DNA from: Christensenella sp. UBA7588
Lineage (GTDB): Bacteria > Bacillota > Clostridia > Christensenellales > CAG-917
Length of the DNA: 64,000 bases
Assembly: GCA_002478945.1 (NCBI GenBank)
Contig: DLKM01000010.1
Span: forward strand, 9,651-73,650
Direction of reading: 5' to 3'
Shown here: piece by piece, positions 49,144 to 57,275 of the stretch
Layout of the letters: each line of letters opens with the position of its first letter
How positions within the stretch are numbered: the first letter of the stretch is position 1
Notes under the pieces: model-generated
The model's database searches: none
Told to the model about the DNA's origin: nothing
Seen by the model: only the letters and a program-made list of their open reading frames with translations
Position numbers and translations under genes: made by a program

Positions 49144-50361
49144 ATGCAAAAAGAATATATAACCAAAAAAACTTCGTCGCTTTCGATAAACGTCGTGGCA
49201 ACCGAGGTGGAATCTTTGAGAAAGGTCGTCGAAAGCACTCGCACCGTGCGCGTATACGACAACGATTGCATAGGCGTTGCCGGACAAATCGGCAATGCAA
49301 ACGCCGAAAGCGTGGAAAACGACGCGATTGAGAACCTTGCGCTCGGCATCGCATATCCCTGCGATTTTACGAAAGACGTGAATTTGAGCGTCGACGCTCG
49401 CAAAAACATAGTCGACGAGGATAAATTCGTGCAAGTCGCAAAGAGTTTGCTCGCAAAACTCAAAAAAGAAGTGCCGAATTTCCTTTTCAGCAACAAAATT
49501 CAATATTTCACAAGCGAAACGGAGTATAAGAACACCCAAAACACGTCGCTTTCATACAAAGGTAACGAAATGGTGCTTGTATTGTGCGTCAAGAGCAAAT
49601 CAAGCGCAAACATTATGGATTTTGCATACGTAGTCGACACGGACGTTTACGACGAAAATAAGGCGGTTGAGGACGTCAAATCGCTTTGTGACGCTTATGA
49701 CAACGTGTTGCCTTGGCAAGACGGCAAATATCCCGTAATCGCAGAGCAGGATTTATATTGCGGCAGTTACGTTCTCGACAATTTTGACGGCGAGAGTTAT
49801 GCTACGGGTGCGTCGTTGTTCAAAGATATGCTCGGCAAAAAGGTTTTCAACGAAAAAGTTACGCTTGCAGTCAATAACGATTTGCCCAACAGTACGTTTT
49901 TCGATACGGAAGGCACGGTTTGCGACGAACAAAACGGCACGCTTGTCAAAAACGGCGTATTCGAGAGAGTAATTGCAAACAAAAAGATTGCCGCGCAATA
50001 CGATTTGCCGCGCCTCGGCTGTTCGGTGTCGACGTACGATACGATACCGCAAGGCTCTGCTCGCGGAGTGGAGTTCAAGAATACCGCAGAACGCATTCAA
50101 GATTTGGTAGGAAATCAAAAGGCAATCTACGTGCTTGACGCATCGGGCGGAGATATGACCACCAGCGGAGATTTCGCAACGCCTTGCGAGGTCGCTTTGC
50201 TCGTCGAAAACGGCAAGTTCGTCGGCAGACTTCCCAAACTCAACATCTTCGGCAACGTAAAAGAGTTTTTGGGAGACGACTTTATCGGCGCAAGCGACAA
50301 AGGATTGCTCAATTACAGAACTCCGCTTGCGGTTGCTTGTATGAACGTTACGCTCATTTGA
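49144..50361 (+). CDS. pmbA: PmbA/TldE-type protease partner
   Basis: This 405-residue protein has the TldD/PmbA fold but no HExxxH, as expected for the PmbA (TldE) partner. Features are the family-like GDFATPCEVALLVENGKFVG near the C-terminus and the preceding LDASGGDMTTSG. It follows tldD with AGAGGTAG as ribosome-binding site and the two should form a heterodimer. A strong terminator follows at 50425. It diverges noticeably from the E. coli type in its first half. Confidence 0.85.
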   Translation: MQKEYITKKTSSLSINVVATEVESLRKVVESTRTVRVYDNDCIGVAGQIGNANAESVENDAIENLALGIAYPCDFTKDVNLSVDARKNIVDEDKFVQVAKSLLAKLKKEVPNFLFSNKIQYFTSETEYKNTQNTSLSYKGNEMVLVLCVKSKSSANIMDFAYVVDTDVYDENKAVEDVKSLCDAYDNVLPWQDGKYPVIAEQDLYCGSYVLDNFDGESYATGASLFKDMLGKKVFNEKVTLAVNNDLPNSTFFDTEGTVCDEQNGTLVKNGVFERVIANKKIAAQYDLPRLGCSVSTYDTIPQGSARGVEFKNTAERIQDLVGNQKAIYVLDASGGDMTTSGDFATPCEVALLVENGKFVGRLPKLNIFGNVKEFLGDDFIGASDKGLLNYRTPLAVACMNVTLI

Positions 50362-50424
50362 ATGAGCGGATACGATGGAATTTTCTGCTTAATACGTCGT
50401 TTGTTTGATTAAACGAAGTAATAA

Positions 50425-50453
50425 AAAACGGAGCGAAACGCTCCGTTTTTTCA
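50425..50453. terminator. bidirectional terminator
   Basis: Stem AAAACGGAGCG / CGCTCCGTTTT with a 3-nt AAA loop and flanking A- and T-tracts. It ends the rightward pmbA and the leftward opp operon transcripts. Confidence 0.9.
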
Positions 50454-50475
50454 TAATTCGATTATTGTTTTTTGT

Positions 50476-50889
50476 TTACATCGTTTTGTATACTATCAAA
50501 AATATGATTGCGACGAAAAGAAATATCGCGCCGACGATGACAAGAAACAGTTTCGGCTTTTTCTTGTCGGGGGAGTGTTTTCTTTCCACATACTCCTCGT
50601 AAGTTTCTCTCGGCTTCCATTCCACGCCTTTTTTTACGGGTTTTCGCAAATTAAACAGAGACGAAACGCTGTAGCCGAGACCGTCAAACGCACCTTTTTC
50701 TGATGCCCAAGACAGACCTCCGAAGCACAAAAACAGCGCGCCTGCCACGAAGAATGCGTCGCATAACGTGATGATTATCGTTACTTTGTCCTTTTGTTCG
50801 GTAAGAACGCCTCTCAGACCGCACACCAAAAGCACCAACGCAAGTGCGATGATAAACGATATGGCGTACAGTATGATTTTTCTTTTCAT
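50476..50889 (-). CDS. DUF3899 membrane protein
   Basis: This 137-residue protein has three hydrophobic segments (residues ~5-27, ~38-60 and ~114-134) and matches DUF3899, a small membrane protein family with the motif SDxxFxxGxxxxxxGGLxxxSxxGxFDxxxYG; here CDAFFVAGALFLCFGG is followed by WASEKGAFDGLGY. Function is unknown. Its start codon overlaps the last base of the upstream ATPase stop (TAATG), so it is translated as the last gene of the opp operon. It could be an accessory membrane component. Confidence 0.75.
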   Translation of the reverse strand: MKRKIILYAISFIIALALVLLVCGLRGVLTEQKDKVTIIITLCDAFFVAGALFLCFGGLSWASEKGAFDGLGYSVSSLFNLRKPVKKGVEWKPRETYEEYVERKHSPDKKKPKLFLVIVGAIFLFVAIIFLIVYKTM

Positions 50890-52343
50890 TATTCTTCGGG
50901 TTTTTCTTCTTCGGGAGTTGCGTCAACGACTTCTTCGACAACGATGTCGGGGTCTCCGATAGGCGTGCCTTCATTGCGGATAAGCGACGCTTCCATAGAC
51001 GCGTCGACAGGATTTTCCACAACGACTTGTTGCGCTACATCTTCGGGTTGTACGTCATCTACCAGTTCGTCCGTGGTGTTGTCGACGGGCTTTGCTTCGC
51101 CCTTGCAAATCTTGACGTATTCTTCGAATTCGGCTTGGTTGCAACTTACAAAGTGTCCGGGTTCAACCTCTCTGAACGAGGGTTTGTCAACGGAATAATC
51201 GTGGTCTGCAAGCGGATTGTATACGATACGCTTACGCTGTTTCTCGTATACGGGGTCGGGAAGCGGAATCGCAGAGAGCAACGAGCGAGTGTAGGGGTGC
51301 AACGGGTGCGCGAACAATTCGTCCGACGTTGCAAGCTCCACCATATTTCCGAAGTACATAACCGCGATTCTGTCGGAGAAGTATTTGACGACCGACAAGT
51401 CGTGCGCGATAAAGAGAATGGTAAGTCCGAGTTCGTTTCTCAAATCGTTGAGAAGGTTTATGACCTGCGCCTGAATGGAAACGTCCAACGCCGAGATAGG
51501 TTCGTCGGCGATGATAAGTTCCGGCTCCATAATGATTGCTCTTGCAACGCCTATACGCTGTCTTTGACCGCCGGAAAACTCGTGCGGGTATCTGCCTGCG
51601 TGTTCTCTTACGAGACCGACTTTTTCAAGCACTTCGTACACTTTTTCGTCCACGACTTTTTTGTTGCGAATACCGCGAATCGTAAGACCTTCCGCAATGA
51701 TTTCACGCACGGTCATACGAGGGTCGAGCGACGCAATCGGGTCTTGGAAAACCATTTGAATTTTGGTTACGAGCCTCGATTTGCGTGCGAATCTGAGTGC
51801 TTTGACATACTCCCAAAGCAGTTTGGTGTATTCTTTCGATTTTTTGTCGATTTCCGCAAATTTGGGTTTGTATTCTTCCTTAACCTTTGCGACTTCGCCT
51901 TTTGCGTAATCTCTGTCGCATCTCTTTTGGTCGTGATTTGCTTTGCGGATGTTCTTTTGCTGTTCTTTAATCACGTCGAGCATTTGACGGAAAGAAGCCT
52001 TGAGGTCGGGCTTTTCTTCGCTTTTTTTCATAGACTTTTTCAAGTCTGCCAAAAACGCTTTTACAGCCTTTTTTTCCTCTTGCTTATATGACAGAGTGCC
52101 TGCGCAAATGCGCTTGCCGTCAAAGTATACGTTGCCCGAAGTGCAGTTGTAGAGCTTGATTATGCTTCTGCCCGTGGTGGTTTTTCCGCATCCCGATTCG
52201 CCGACAAGTCCGAAAACTTCGCCTTTTTTGATGTCGAAACTTACGTCGTTGACGGCTTTGAGGGTGGATGAACCGAGTTTGAAGTATTGGCACAAATGCT
52301 CGACTTTCAATAGGGTTTCTCTTTCGTTTAAGTTGTTATCCAT
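50889..52343 (-). CDS. OppF/DppF-type ABC ATPase with an insertion and acidic tail
   Basis: This 484-residue ATPase of the peptide/nickel importer type is longer than the usual ~320-330. Walker A is GESGCGKT (residues 48-55), the Q-loop VFQDP (Gln ~200), the signature SGGQRQR (~257) and Walker B LIIADEP. About 110 extra, highly charged Lys/Glu-rich residues (~84-193) are inserted between Walker A and the Q-loop and are probably helical/coiled coil. After the OppF C-terminal domain (HPLHPYTRSLLSAIP) comes an ~80-residue acidic tail ending EEEKPEE. It pairs with the OppD-like ATPase, whose stop is 13 nt upstream. Catalytic motifs are intact. Confidence 0.9.
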   Translation of the reverse strand: MDNNLNERETLLKVEHLCQYFKLGSSTLKAVNDVSFDIKKGEVFGLVGESGCGKTTTGRSIIKLYNCTSGNVYFDGKRICAGTLSYKQEEKKAVKAFLADLKKSMKKSEEKPDLKASFRQMLDVIKEQQKNIRKANHDQKRCDRDYAKGEVAKVKEEYKPKFAEIDKKSKEYTKLLWEYVKALRFARKSRLVTKIQMVFQDPIASLDPRMTVREIIAEGLTIRGIRNKKVVDEKVYEVLEKVGLVREHAGRYPHEFSGGQRQRIGVARAIIMEPELIIADEPISALDVSIQAQVINLLNDLRNELGLTILFIAHDLSVVKYFSDRIAVMYFGNMVELATSDELFAHPLHPYTRSLLSAIPLPDPVYEKQRKRIVYNPLADHDYSVDKPSFREVEPGHFVSCNQAEFEEYVKICKGEAKPVDNTTDELVDDVQPEDVAQQVVVENPVDASMEASLIRNEGTPIGDPDIVVEEVVDATPEEEKPEE

Positions 52344-52355
52344 TAGAAGCCTCCT

Positions 52356-54536
52356 TTATTGATTTTGAGCATCGTTTTGCTCTGCGAGTTTCTTCATTCT
52401 CGCTATGCGGTCTGCCACGATTTTGGGCATTTCGACCTTCGGCGCGGACGGATGGAGCAACCACGTTGCCGCGCTGTGAGTATCGCTGATTTTGAACATA
52501 GGCGGTTGTCTTTCGAAGTCTATCTTCATAGCGTACTTGTTTCTTGCCGCAAACGCGTCGCCCTTGGGAGGATAAATCATGTTCGGCGGGGTGCCGGGGA
52601 TTGCCTCGAGTTTCTCGTTCGTGTCAAGGTCGGGCATAGAGGAGAGAAGCGCCCAGGTATACGGGTGCGCCGGAGCGTAGAACACGTCCTCGGCGGTGCC
52701 TGTTTCCACGATTTTGCCTGCGTACATAACCGCAATTCTGTCCGCCATATTCGCAACTACGCCCAAATCGTGCGTGATGAATATGATGGAAAGATTTCTT
52801 TCTTTTTTGATTTTATTGATAAGCTCGAGTATCTGTGCCTGAATGGTAACGTCAAGAGCGGTCGTCGGCTCGTCGCAGATAAGAATATCGGGATTTGCCG
52901 CAAGCGCGATTGCTATGACTATACGTTGACGCATACCGCCCGAGAATTGGAAAGGATATTGACGGTATCTTTTTCTCGGCTCGGGAATGCCGACTTCTTC
53001 CATAAGTTTGAGAGCCTTGTTTTTGGCAACCATTTGCGTCACTCTGTAAGCAACTGCCTGCGCTTTTTCTTTGAGGAAGTCAATCATTGCGACCGTAGCG
53101 GCGTCTTGGTCATAAGATTCCGCATTGTCTATTGCCTTGGCGTAAGAATCGCAGAGTTTATCGAGTATCGCAACGATGTTTTCTCTTGCCATATCGAGGT
53201 CGACGATTTTTGCGGGGACGACCTTATAATCGGGTGTTTTGCCTTTTGCGATGAGCTTGTCGTACTTGGCTTGTTCCTTGTCGAAGCGTTTTTGTTCTTT
53301 CTTGTTGTTCGGAATAGCGTCAAAGTACGTTTTTATCGCACGATAGAGGCTCGATTTGAACGTGTATGCCGTGCTGTCTTTTATCAAAGCGAGTCTGTCG
53401 ATAGAGTCAAGCACCGCATCCGACAATTCTTTTGCGGTTGCTTTATAGATTTTCTTGTCGGGTTCGCCGTCGGTAAATACGTTGCGTTTGGAGCGGATAA
53501 GCTCGATAACGTTCTTTTTCTTCTCGAGCGACTGATTGAAAGAATACACGATACCTTGTTTTGCGTCGCTGATGAAGTCGAGCATAAAGTTGTCGTCGAG
53601 GTACTTTCTCAAGAACTTGTTGAGTTCCGCAACAGACTCCGTGGGCAATTCCTCGCCGTGTCCGAAAGTGAGGTAGTACGCAAAAGCGAAGAAGTTGGGC
53701 ATCTCTTTTGCGCACGCTTCTTCAAAATACGTTTTAAGCTCTTTGAGAGGCTCCACGCAAGCGGAATAATCTTTAACTTTGCCTTTTTGCGCTTTGACTT
53801 CTTTTGCGACGAGTTCCAACTTTTCGGCAACGGTTACGACGTCTTGCGGACAAACGTATTCGTGAACGGAAAGTTTTGCGTTTTTGACGATTTCTCTGAT
53901 GCTTCTGGCAAATTCCTCAACGGCGTTTTTCTCTATATGGAAAAGCAAGTCGTCGACGTTTTCAAGCCCCGATTCCGCATTTTCGAGGGCGTTGTTATAC
54001 GCACCCTCTATCTTCAGGTGGTAACATTCGAACGTATCGAAATCTTTGGTTTTTTGAGCGTTTGCAAGACCTTTTTCGGATTTTGCGTCAACGCCCATAG
54101 CGTTGTTCATAGCTTCTCGCAAGAGAGCCATTTTCGTGTTGAATTCCTTACGCGATTCTCTGCGGTTGGCACGATTCTTGAGTATCATTGCCTCAGTAAG
54201 TTGCGTGCCGATGCGATTGATAGGGTCGAGCGCGGAGAGCGGGTCTTGGAATATCATCGCGATTTTGTCGCCTCTGAGTTTGTGAAAATCTTCTTCGCTT
54301 ATTTGGAGCAAATCCATTCCGTCGTACAGAATCTCGCCGCTTTCGACGATTGCGTTGGGGGCGGATATGCCGATAATAGCCTTATTCGTAACGGATTTTC
54401 CCGAGCCCGATTCGCCGACGATAGCCAGCGTTTCGCCCTTGTACAAATCAAAGTCGATACCGCGTACGGCTTGCACTTTACCTGCGTCCGTACGGAAAGA
54501 TATACGCAAATTTTTAACTTCGAGTTTCTTTTCCAT
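52356..54536 (-). CDS. OppD/DppD-type ABC ATPase with a ~380-residue insertion
   Basis: This 726-residue ATPase is twice the family length. Walker A is GESGSGKS (residues 41-48), the Q-loop IFQDP (Gln97), the signature FSGGMRQR (Ser532) and Walker B ILICDEP follows. Between the Q-loop and the VGIPEP segment before the signature lie roughly residues 122-500, a charged, mostly helical region rich in Lys, Glu, Ala and Asn. It sits in the helical subdomain that faces the permeases. The C-terminal OppD extension (HPYTWALLSSMPDLD, IPGTPPNM) is normal. The gene begins 1 base after the permease stop with GGAGG upstream. No frameshift or stop interrupts the insertion. Confidence 0.9.
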   Translation of the reverse strand: MEKKLEVKNLRISFRTDAGKVQAVRGIDFDLYKGETLAIVGESGSGKSVTNKAIIGISAPNAIVESGEILYDGMDLLQISEEDFHKLRGDKIAMIFQDPLSALDPINRIGTQLTEAMILKNRANRRESRKEFNTKMALLREAMNNAMGVDAKSEKGLANAQKTKDFDTFECYHLKIEGAYNNALENAESGLENVDDLLFHIEKNAVEEFARSIREIVKNAKLSVHEYVCPQDVVTVAEKLELVAKEVKAQKGKVKDYSACVEPLKELKTYFEEACAKEMPNFFAFAYYLTFGHGEELPTESVAELNKFLRKYLDDNFMLDFISDAKQGIVYSFNQSLEKKKNVIELIRSKRNVFTDGEPDKKIYKATAKELSDAVLDSIDRLALIKDSTAYTFKSSLYRAIKTYFDAIPNNKKEQKRFDKEQAKYDKLIAKGKTPDYKVVPAKIVDLDMARENIVAILDKLCDSYAKAIDNAESYDQDAATVAMIDFLKEKAQAVAYRVTQMVAKNKALKLMEEVGIPEPRKRYRQYPFQFSGGMRQRIVIAIALAANPDILICDEPTTALDVTIQAQILELINKIKKERNLSIIFITHDLGVVANMADRIAVMYAGKIVETGTAEDVFYAPAHPYTWALLSSMPDLDTNEKLEAIPGTPPNMIYPPKGDAFAARNKYAMKIDFERQPPMFKISDTHSAATWLLHPSAPKVEMPKIVADRIARMKKLAEQNDAQNQ

Positions 54537-54537
54537 A

Positions 54538-56190
54538 TCAGTCCTCCGAACCTCTTAATGACGGGTTGAACGCGTCGCGCAATCCGTTTCCGAACAAGTT
54601 GAACGAAATCATCAGCAATGAGATTATCAATGCAGGGAAGAAGATGATATGCGGGAATCTGTCTATACCGGCGTTTTGACCGTTGTAGAGCATAGTACCC
54701 AACGAAGTCATATCCATTCCGTTGAAGTTGATAATGCCGAGGTATGCCAAAGACGTTTCGGAGAAGATAACGCCCGGAATGACGAGAACGGAGCTTGTAA
54801 TAAGCGTTCCCAACGAGTTAGGCAGAATGTGTCTGAACATAAGTCGAATGTCTTTTGCGCCCAGCGTTCTCGCGGCAAGTATATATTCTTGTCCTTTGAA
54901 GCGGTAGAATTGCATACGCACGCTGTACGCCGTGCCTATCCAGCCTGTCAGGACGAATACGAACAGCAGTCCGCCGATTGCGCTGGTTTTGCCCGTATCG
55001 ACAAAATGCAATTTGAATAAGGACGTAAGGACTATAAACGGAATGCCGCTCAATACGTCGGTAATACGTTCCATAACCATATCTACCGCACCGCCGTAAT
55101 AACCTTCGATTGCGCCGTAAATAGCGCCTACCGTGAGGTTGATTATCGACACGCATACGGCGAGAATCAAAGACAATCCTACGCCTTTTGCAAGACGAAT
55201 GATAATGTCGTAACCTTGAGCGTCTGCACCGAACGTGTGAGAGGGGGTGTGACCGTTGAGGTATTGATAGTAGTTGTAATAAAGTACGCGAACTTTGTAG
55301 TTTTCGCTTGAGCCGACTTTGGTATAGTATGCGATTTCGTAGACATACTCGCCGTTTTCGTCAACCACGTCTTGTCCGTTTTCGTTCACTACGCGCGTTT
55401 TGAGGTAGTTGGGAGTAAGTCCGTTTTTCTTGACTTGTTCGAGCGTCATAATTCTGCCGTTTTCGTCGAGCGGATTTTGACGCGAATCGTGTGCGTACCA
55501 CATATTCGCACCGATAACCGTACCTCTGTTGAATTCGTCAAAAGCGTCCGTATTCCATTCGTCGATAATCGGGTAAAGCACTTGTTTTCCCGTTTCGGCT
55601 TGCCAGTTGAGGATATTTTGATATTCCTCGGGAGTTATGCCCTCGACGTAAAGGAAACCGACTTCGTAATAGGAATCGATGCGCAATTTTTGATAATGTT
55701 GCGTTTTTCTTCCTGAGCCGATTTGTTGTTCCGACTCCGAGAGAATCTTTCTCACTGGGTTGAGTTCATAGTCGGCAGCGTCGTCCCAAGCAACGTTTCC
55801 GTTTCCGTCTTTGTCCAATGCTCCGAGCGCGATACTCCAGTAATATACCAAACCGTTATCGGGTTGGTCGAGAGTGTAAGTGCCGTCCCAAAAACCGCTG
55901 TTGGTATTTGACATCGAGTCGAGTTTCGGTCTTGCCTTTGCATAATAACCGTCTGCGTCGCTCATTTCGAATTTTGAGCATAGGGGAGTGATGATTGCAA
56001 ACAATGCAATCAATAGAATAATTACCAATGCGACGACCGAAGCACGGTTTTTTCTGAATCTGTTCCACGCGTCCTTTAGATAGCCTACGGGTTTTGTGGA
56101 AAGTTTAACGTCGCTGATTTTCTCGTTTTCCTGAACGAGAGTGAACATATCTTGCGGTATGTTGTTTACGTTATCCATAGTATCCATCAT
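54538..56190 (-). CDS. OppC/DppC-type permease with a long extracytoplasmic insertion
   Basis: This 550-residue permease (usual ~300) has a cytoplasmic N-terminus, a first helix at about residues 48-68 (VVALVIILLIALFAIITP), then a ~220-residue extracytoplasmic segment rich in Asp, Asn, Tyr and Glu. After it the normal BPD_transp_1 core begins near GADAQGYDIIIRLAKG, with the coupling-helix region EYILAARTLGAKDIRLMFRHI. In ordinary OppC the loop after helix 1 is under 100 residues. The start overlaps the oppB stop (ATGA). The insertion may contact the similarly enlarged binding protein. Confidence 0.9.
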   Translation of the reverse strand: MMDTMDNVNNIPQDMFTLVQENEKISDVKLSTKPVGYLKDAWNRFRKNRASVVALVIILLIALFAIITPLCSKFEMSDADGYYAKARPKLDSMSNTNSGFWDGTYTLDQPDNGLVYYWSIALGALDKDGNGNVAWDDAADYELNPVRKILSESEQQIGSGRKTQHYQKLRIDSYYEVGFLYVEGITPEEYQNILNWQAETGKQVLYPIIDEWNTDAFDEFNRGTVIGANMWYAHDSRQNPLDENGRIMTLEQVKKNGLTPNYLKTRVVNENGQDVVDENGEYVYEIAYYTKVGSSENYKVRVLYYNYYQYLNGHTPSHTFGADAQGYDIIIRLAKGVGLSLILAVCVSIINLTVGAIYGAIEGYYGGAVDMVMERITDVLSGIPFIVLTSLFKLHFVDTGKTSAIGGLLFVFVLTGWIGTAYSVRMQFYRFKGQEYILAARTLGAKDIRLMFRHILPNSLGTLITSSVLVIPGVIFSETSLAYLGIINFNGMDMTSLGTMLYNGQNAGIDRFPHIIFFPALIISLLMISFNLFGNGLRDAFNPSLRGSED

Positions 56191-57155
56191 TTTCTCGACC
56201 CCATTCTGACTCTCGGATCAAGGAATCCGTAACTCAAATCTATCAAAATATTCGCCATCAATCCGATGAAGGTGTAAAACGCCGTCACGAATACGAATAC
56301 GTCGTAGTCTCTGAGTTGAATTGACTTAATATACAAAGAACCGACTCCCGGTACTGCGAAAATCTGTTCGATAATGAACGAACCTGACAAAATTCCTACG
56401 AAAGAGGAGATGATGCCGGGCAGAATCGGAACCATAGCGTTTTTAAGTGCGTGCTTGAATATAGCCTGTCCTTTAGTAAGACCTTTCGTTCTTGCAAGCA
56501 ACATATAGTCGCTGGTAAGTGCTTCCGTAAGCTCCGCTCTCGTAGAGCGAGTGAGTCCTGCGATGGTGCCGAAACTGAGTGCCAAGACGGGCAAAATCAA
56601 GCTCTTTGTCATAATCGGACTCAGATAGCTTCCGCCGGCGTCGGACAAAGACGATGCGACTGCAGGCAACCAGTTCGTCTTGAATGCAAACAGATATTGA
56701 ACCAAAAACGCGTACACGAAACTCGGTACGGAAATAAACAGCATAACGCCTGTCGATATGACTTGGTCTTGCCACTTGTTCTTTTTCAGAGCGGCAAACA
56801 CGCCGAAAAGAATGCCGATAGGCACGCTGAACAGCAGTGAATATATATTTATAAGCAGAGTCGGGACGATTCTGTCCGTCACGACGTCTGACGCATTTGC
56901 CATATAATCAATACGCCAAGAAACGCCCCAGTTCCAATCGGTAAAGACGTTTTTGATGTATATTCCCAGTTGCTCCATAATGGGTTTATTGTATCCCAGA
57001 GCTTCTCTCCTCGCGGCTTCGATTTCAGCCTGCGCGCCTGTTGCCGTCATCGGGTTGGGCAGACTTTTTATCATAACGAAGCAGATGACCATTATCGCAA
57101 AAAAGATAAATATCATCAGGAGGATTCTTTTAATAACATACTTTAGAGTTGCCAT
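56187..57155 (-). CDS. OppB/DppB-type permease
   Basis: This 322-residue permease of normal length has six helices, an N-terminal helix, an extracytoplasmic loop and the coupling motif TSDYMLLARTKGLTKGQAIF, typical of OppB/DppB. It forms the translocation pore with the OppC-type protein. AAGGAA precedes the ATG. It is separated from the binding-protein gene by 120 nt containing two stem-loops and overlaps the next gene by four bases. Confidence 0.92.
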   Translation of the reverse strand: MATLKYVIKRILLMIFIFFAIMVICFVMIKSLPNPMTATGAQAEIEAARREALGYNKPIMEQLGIYIKNVFTDWNWGVSWRIDYMANASDVVTDRIVPTLLINIYSLLFSVPIGILFGVFAALKKNKWQDQVISTGVMLFISVPSFVYAFLVQYLFAFKTNWLPAVASSLSDAGGSYLSPIMTKSLILPVLALSFGTIAGLTRSTRAELTEALTSDYMLLARTKGLTKGQAIFKHALKNAMVPILPGIISSFVGILSGSFIIEQIFAVPGVGSLYIKSIQLRDYDVFVFVTAFYTFIGLMANILIDLSYGFLDPRVRMGSRK

Positions 57156-57173
57156 AATAAATTCCTTAGGTTG

Positions 57174-57232
57174 CGTCGTGCGTATCTCTTAAACGTACGA
57201 CGTTGCAAGCAGGGTAGAACCCTGCTTGCAAC
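57174..57232 (-). other. two intercistronic stem-loops between oppA and oppB
   Basis: GTTGCAAGCAGGGT / ACCCTGCTTGCAAC (57202-57215 / 57219-57232) is a perfect 14-bp stem with a 3-nt loop and no T-run. Next to it CGTCGTGCGT / ACGTACGACG (57174-57183 / 57193-57202) forms a second hairpin. They should stabilise the upstream binding-protein mRNA or attenuate read-through into the membrane genes. Confidence 0.75.
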
Positions 57233-57275
57233 ACTTCGTTTGTGTCAATGGTACTAAAATCAGTATATTCCGAGA

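Noticed and set aside
47799..50361. TldD/PmbA pair as part of a RiPP (microcin-like) cluster
   Set aside because: No precursor peptide, cyclodehydratase, radical SAM or dedicated exporter lies next to it.
52359..54569. 736-codon plus-strand frame opposite the OppD-type ATPase
   Set aside because: It is the mirror of a gene with all ABC ATPase motifs; its translation has no recognisable domain.
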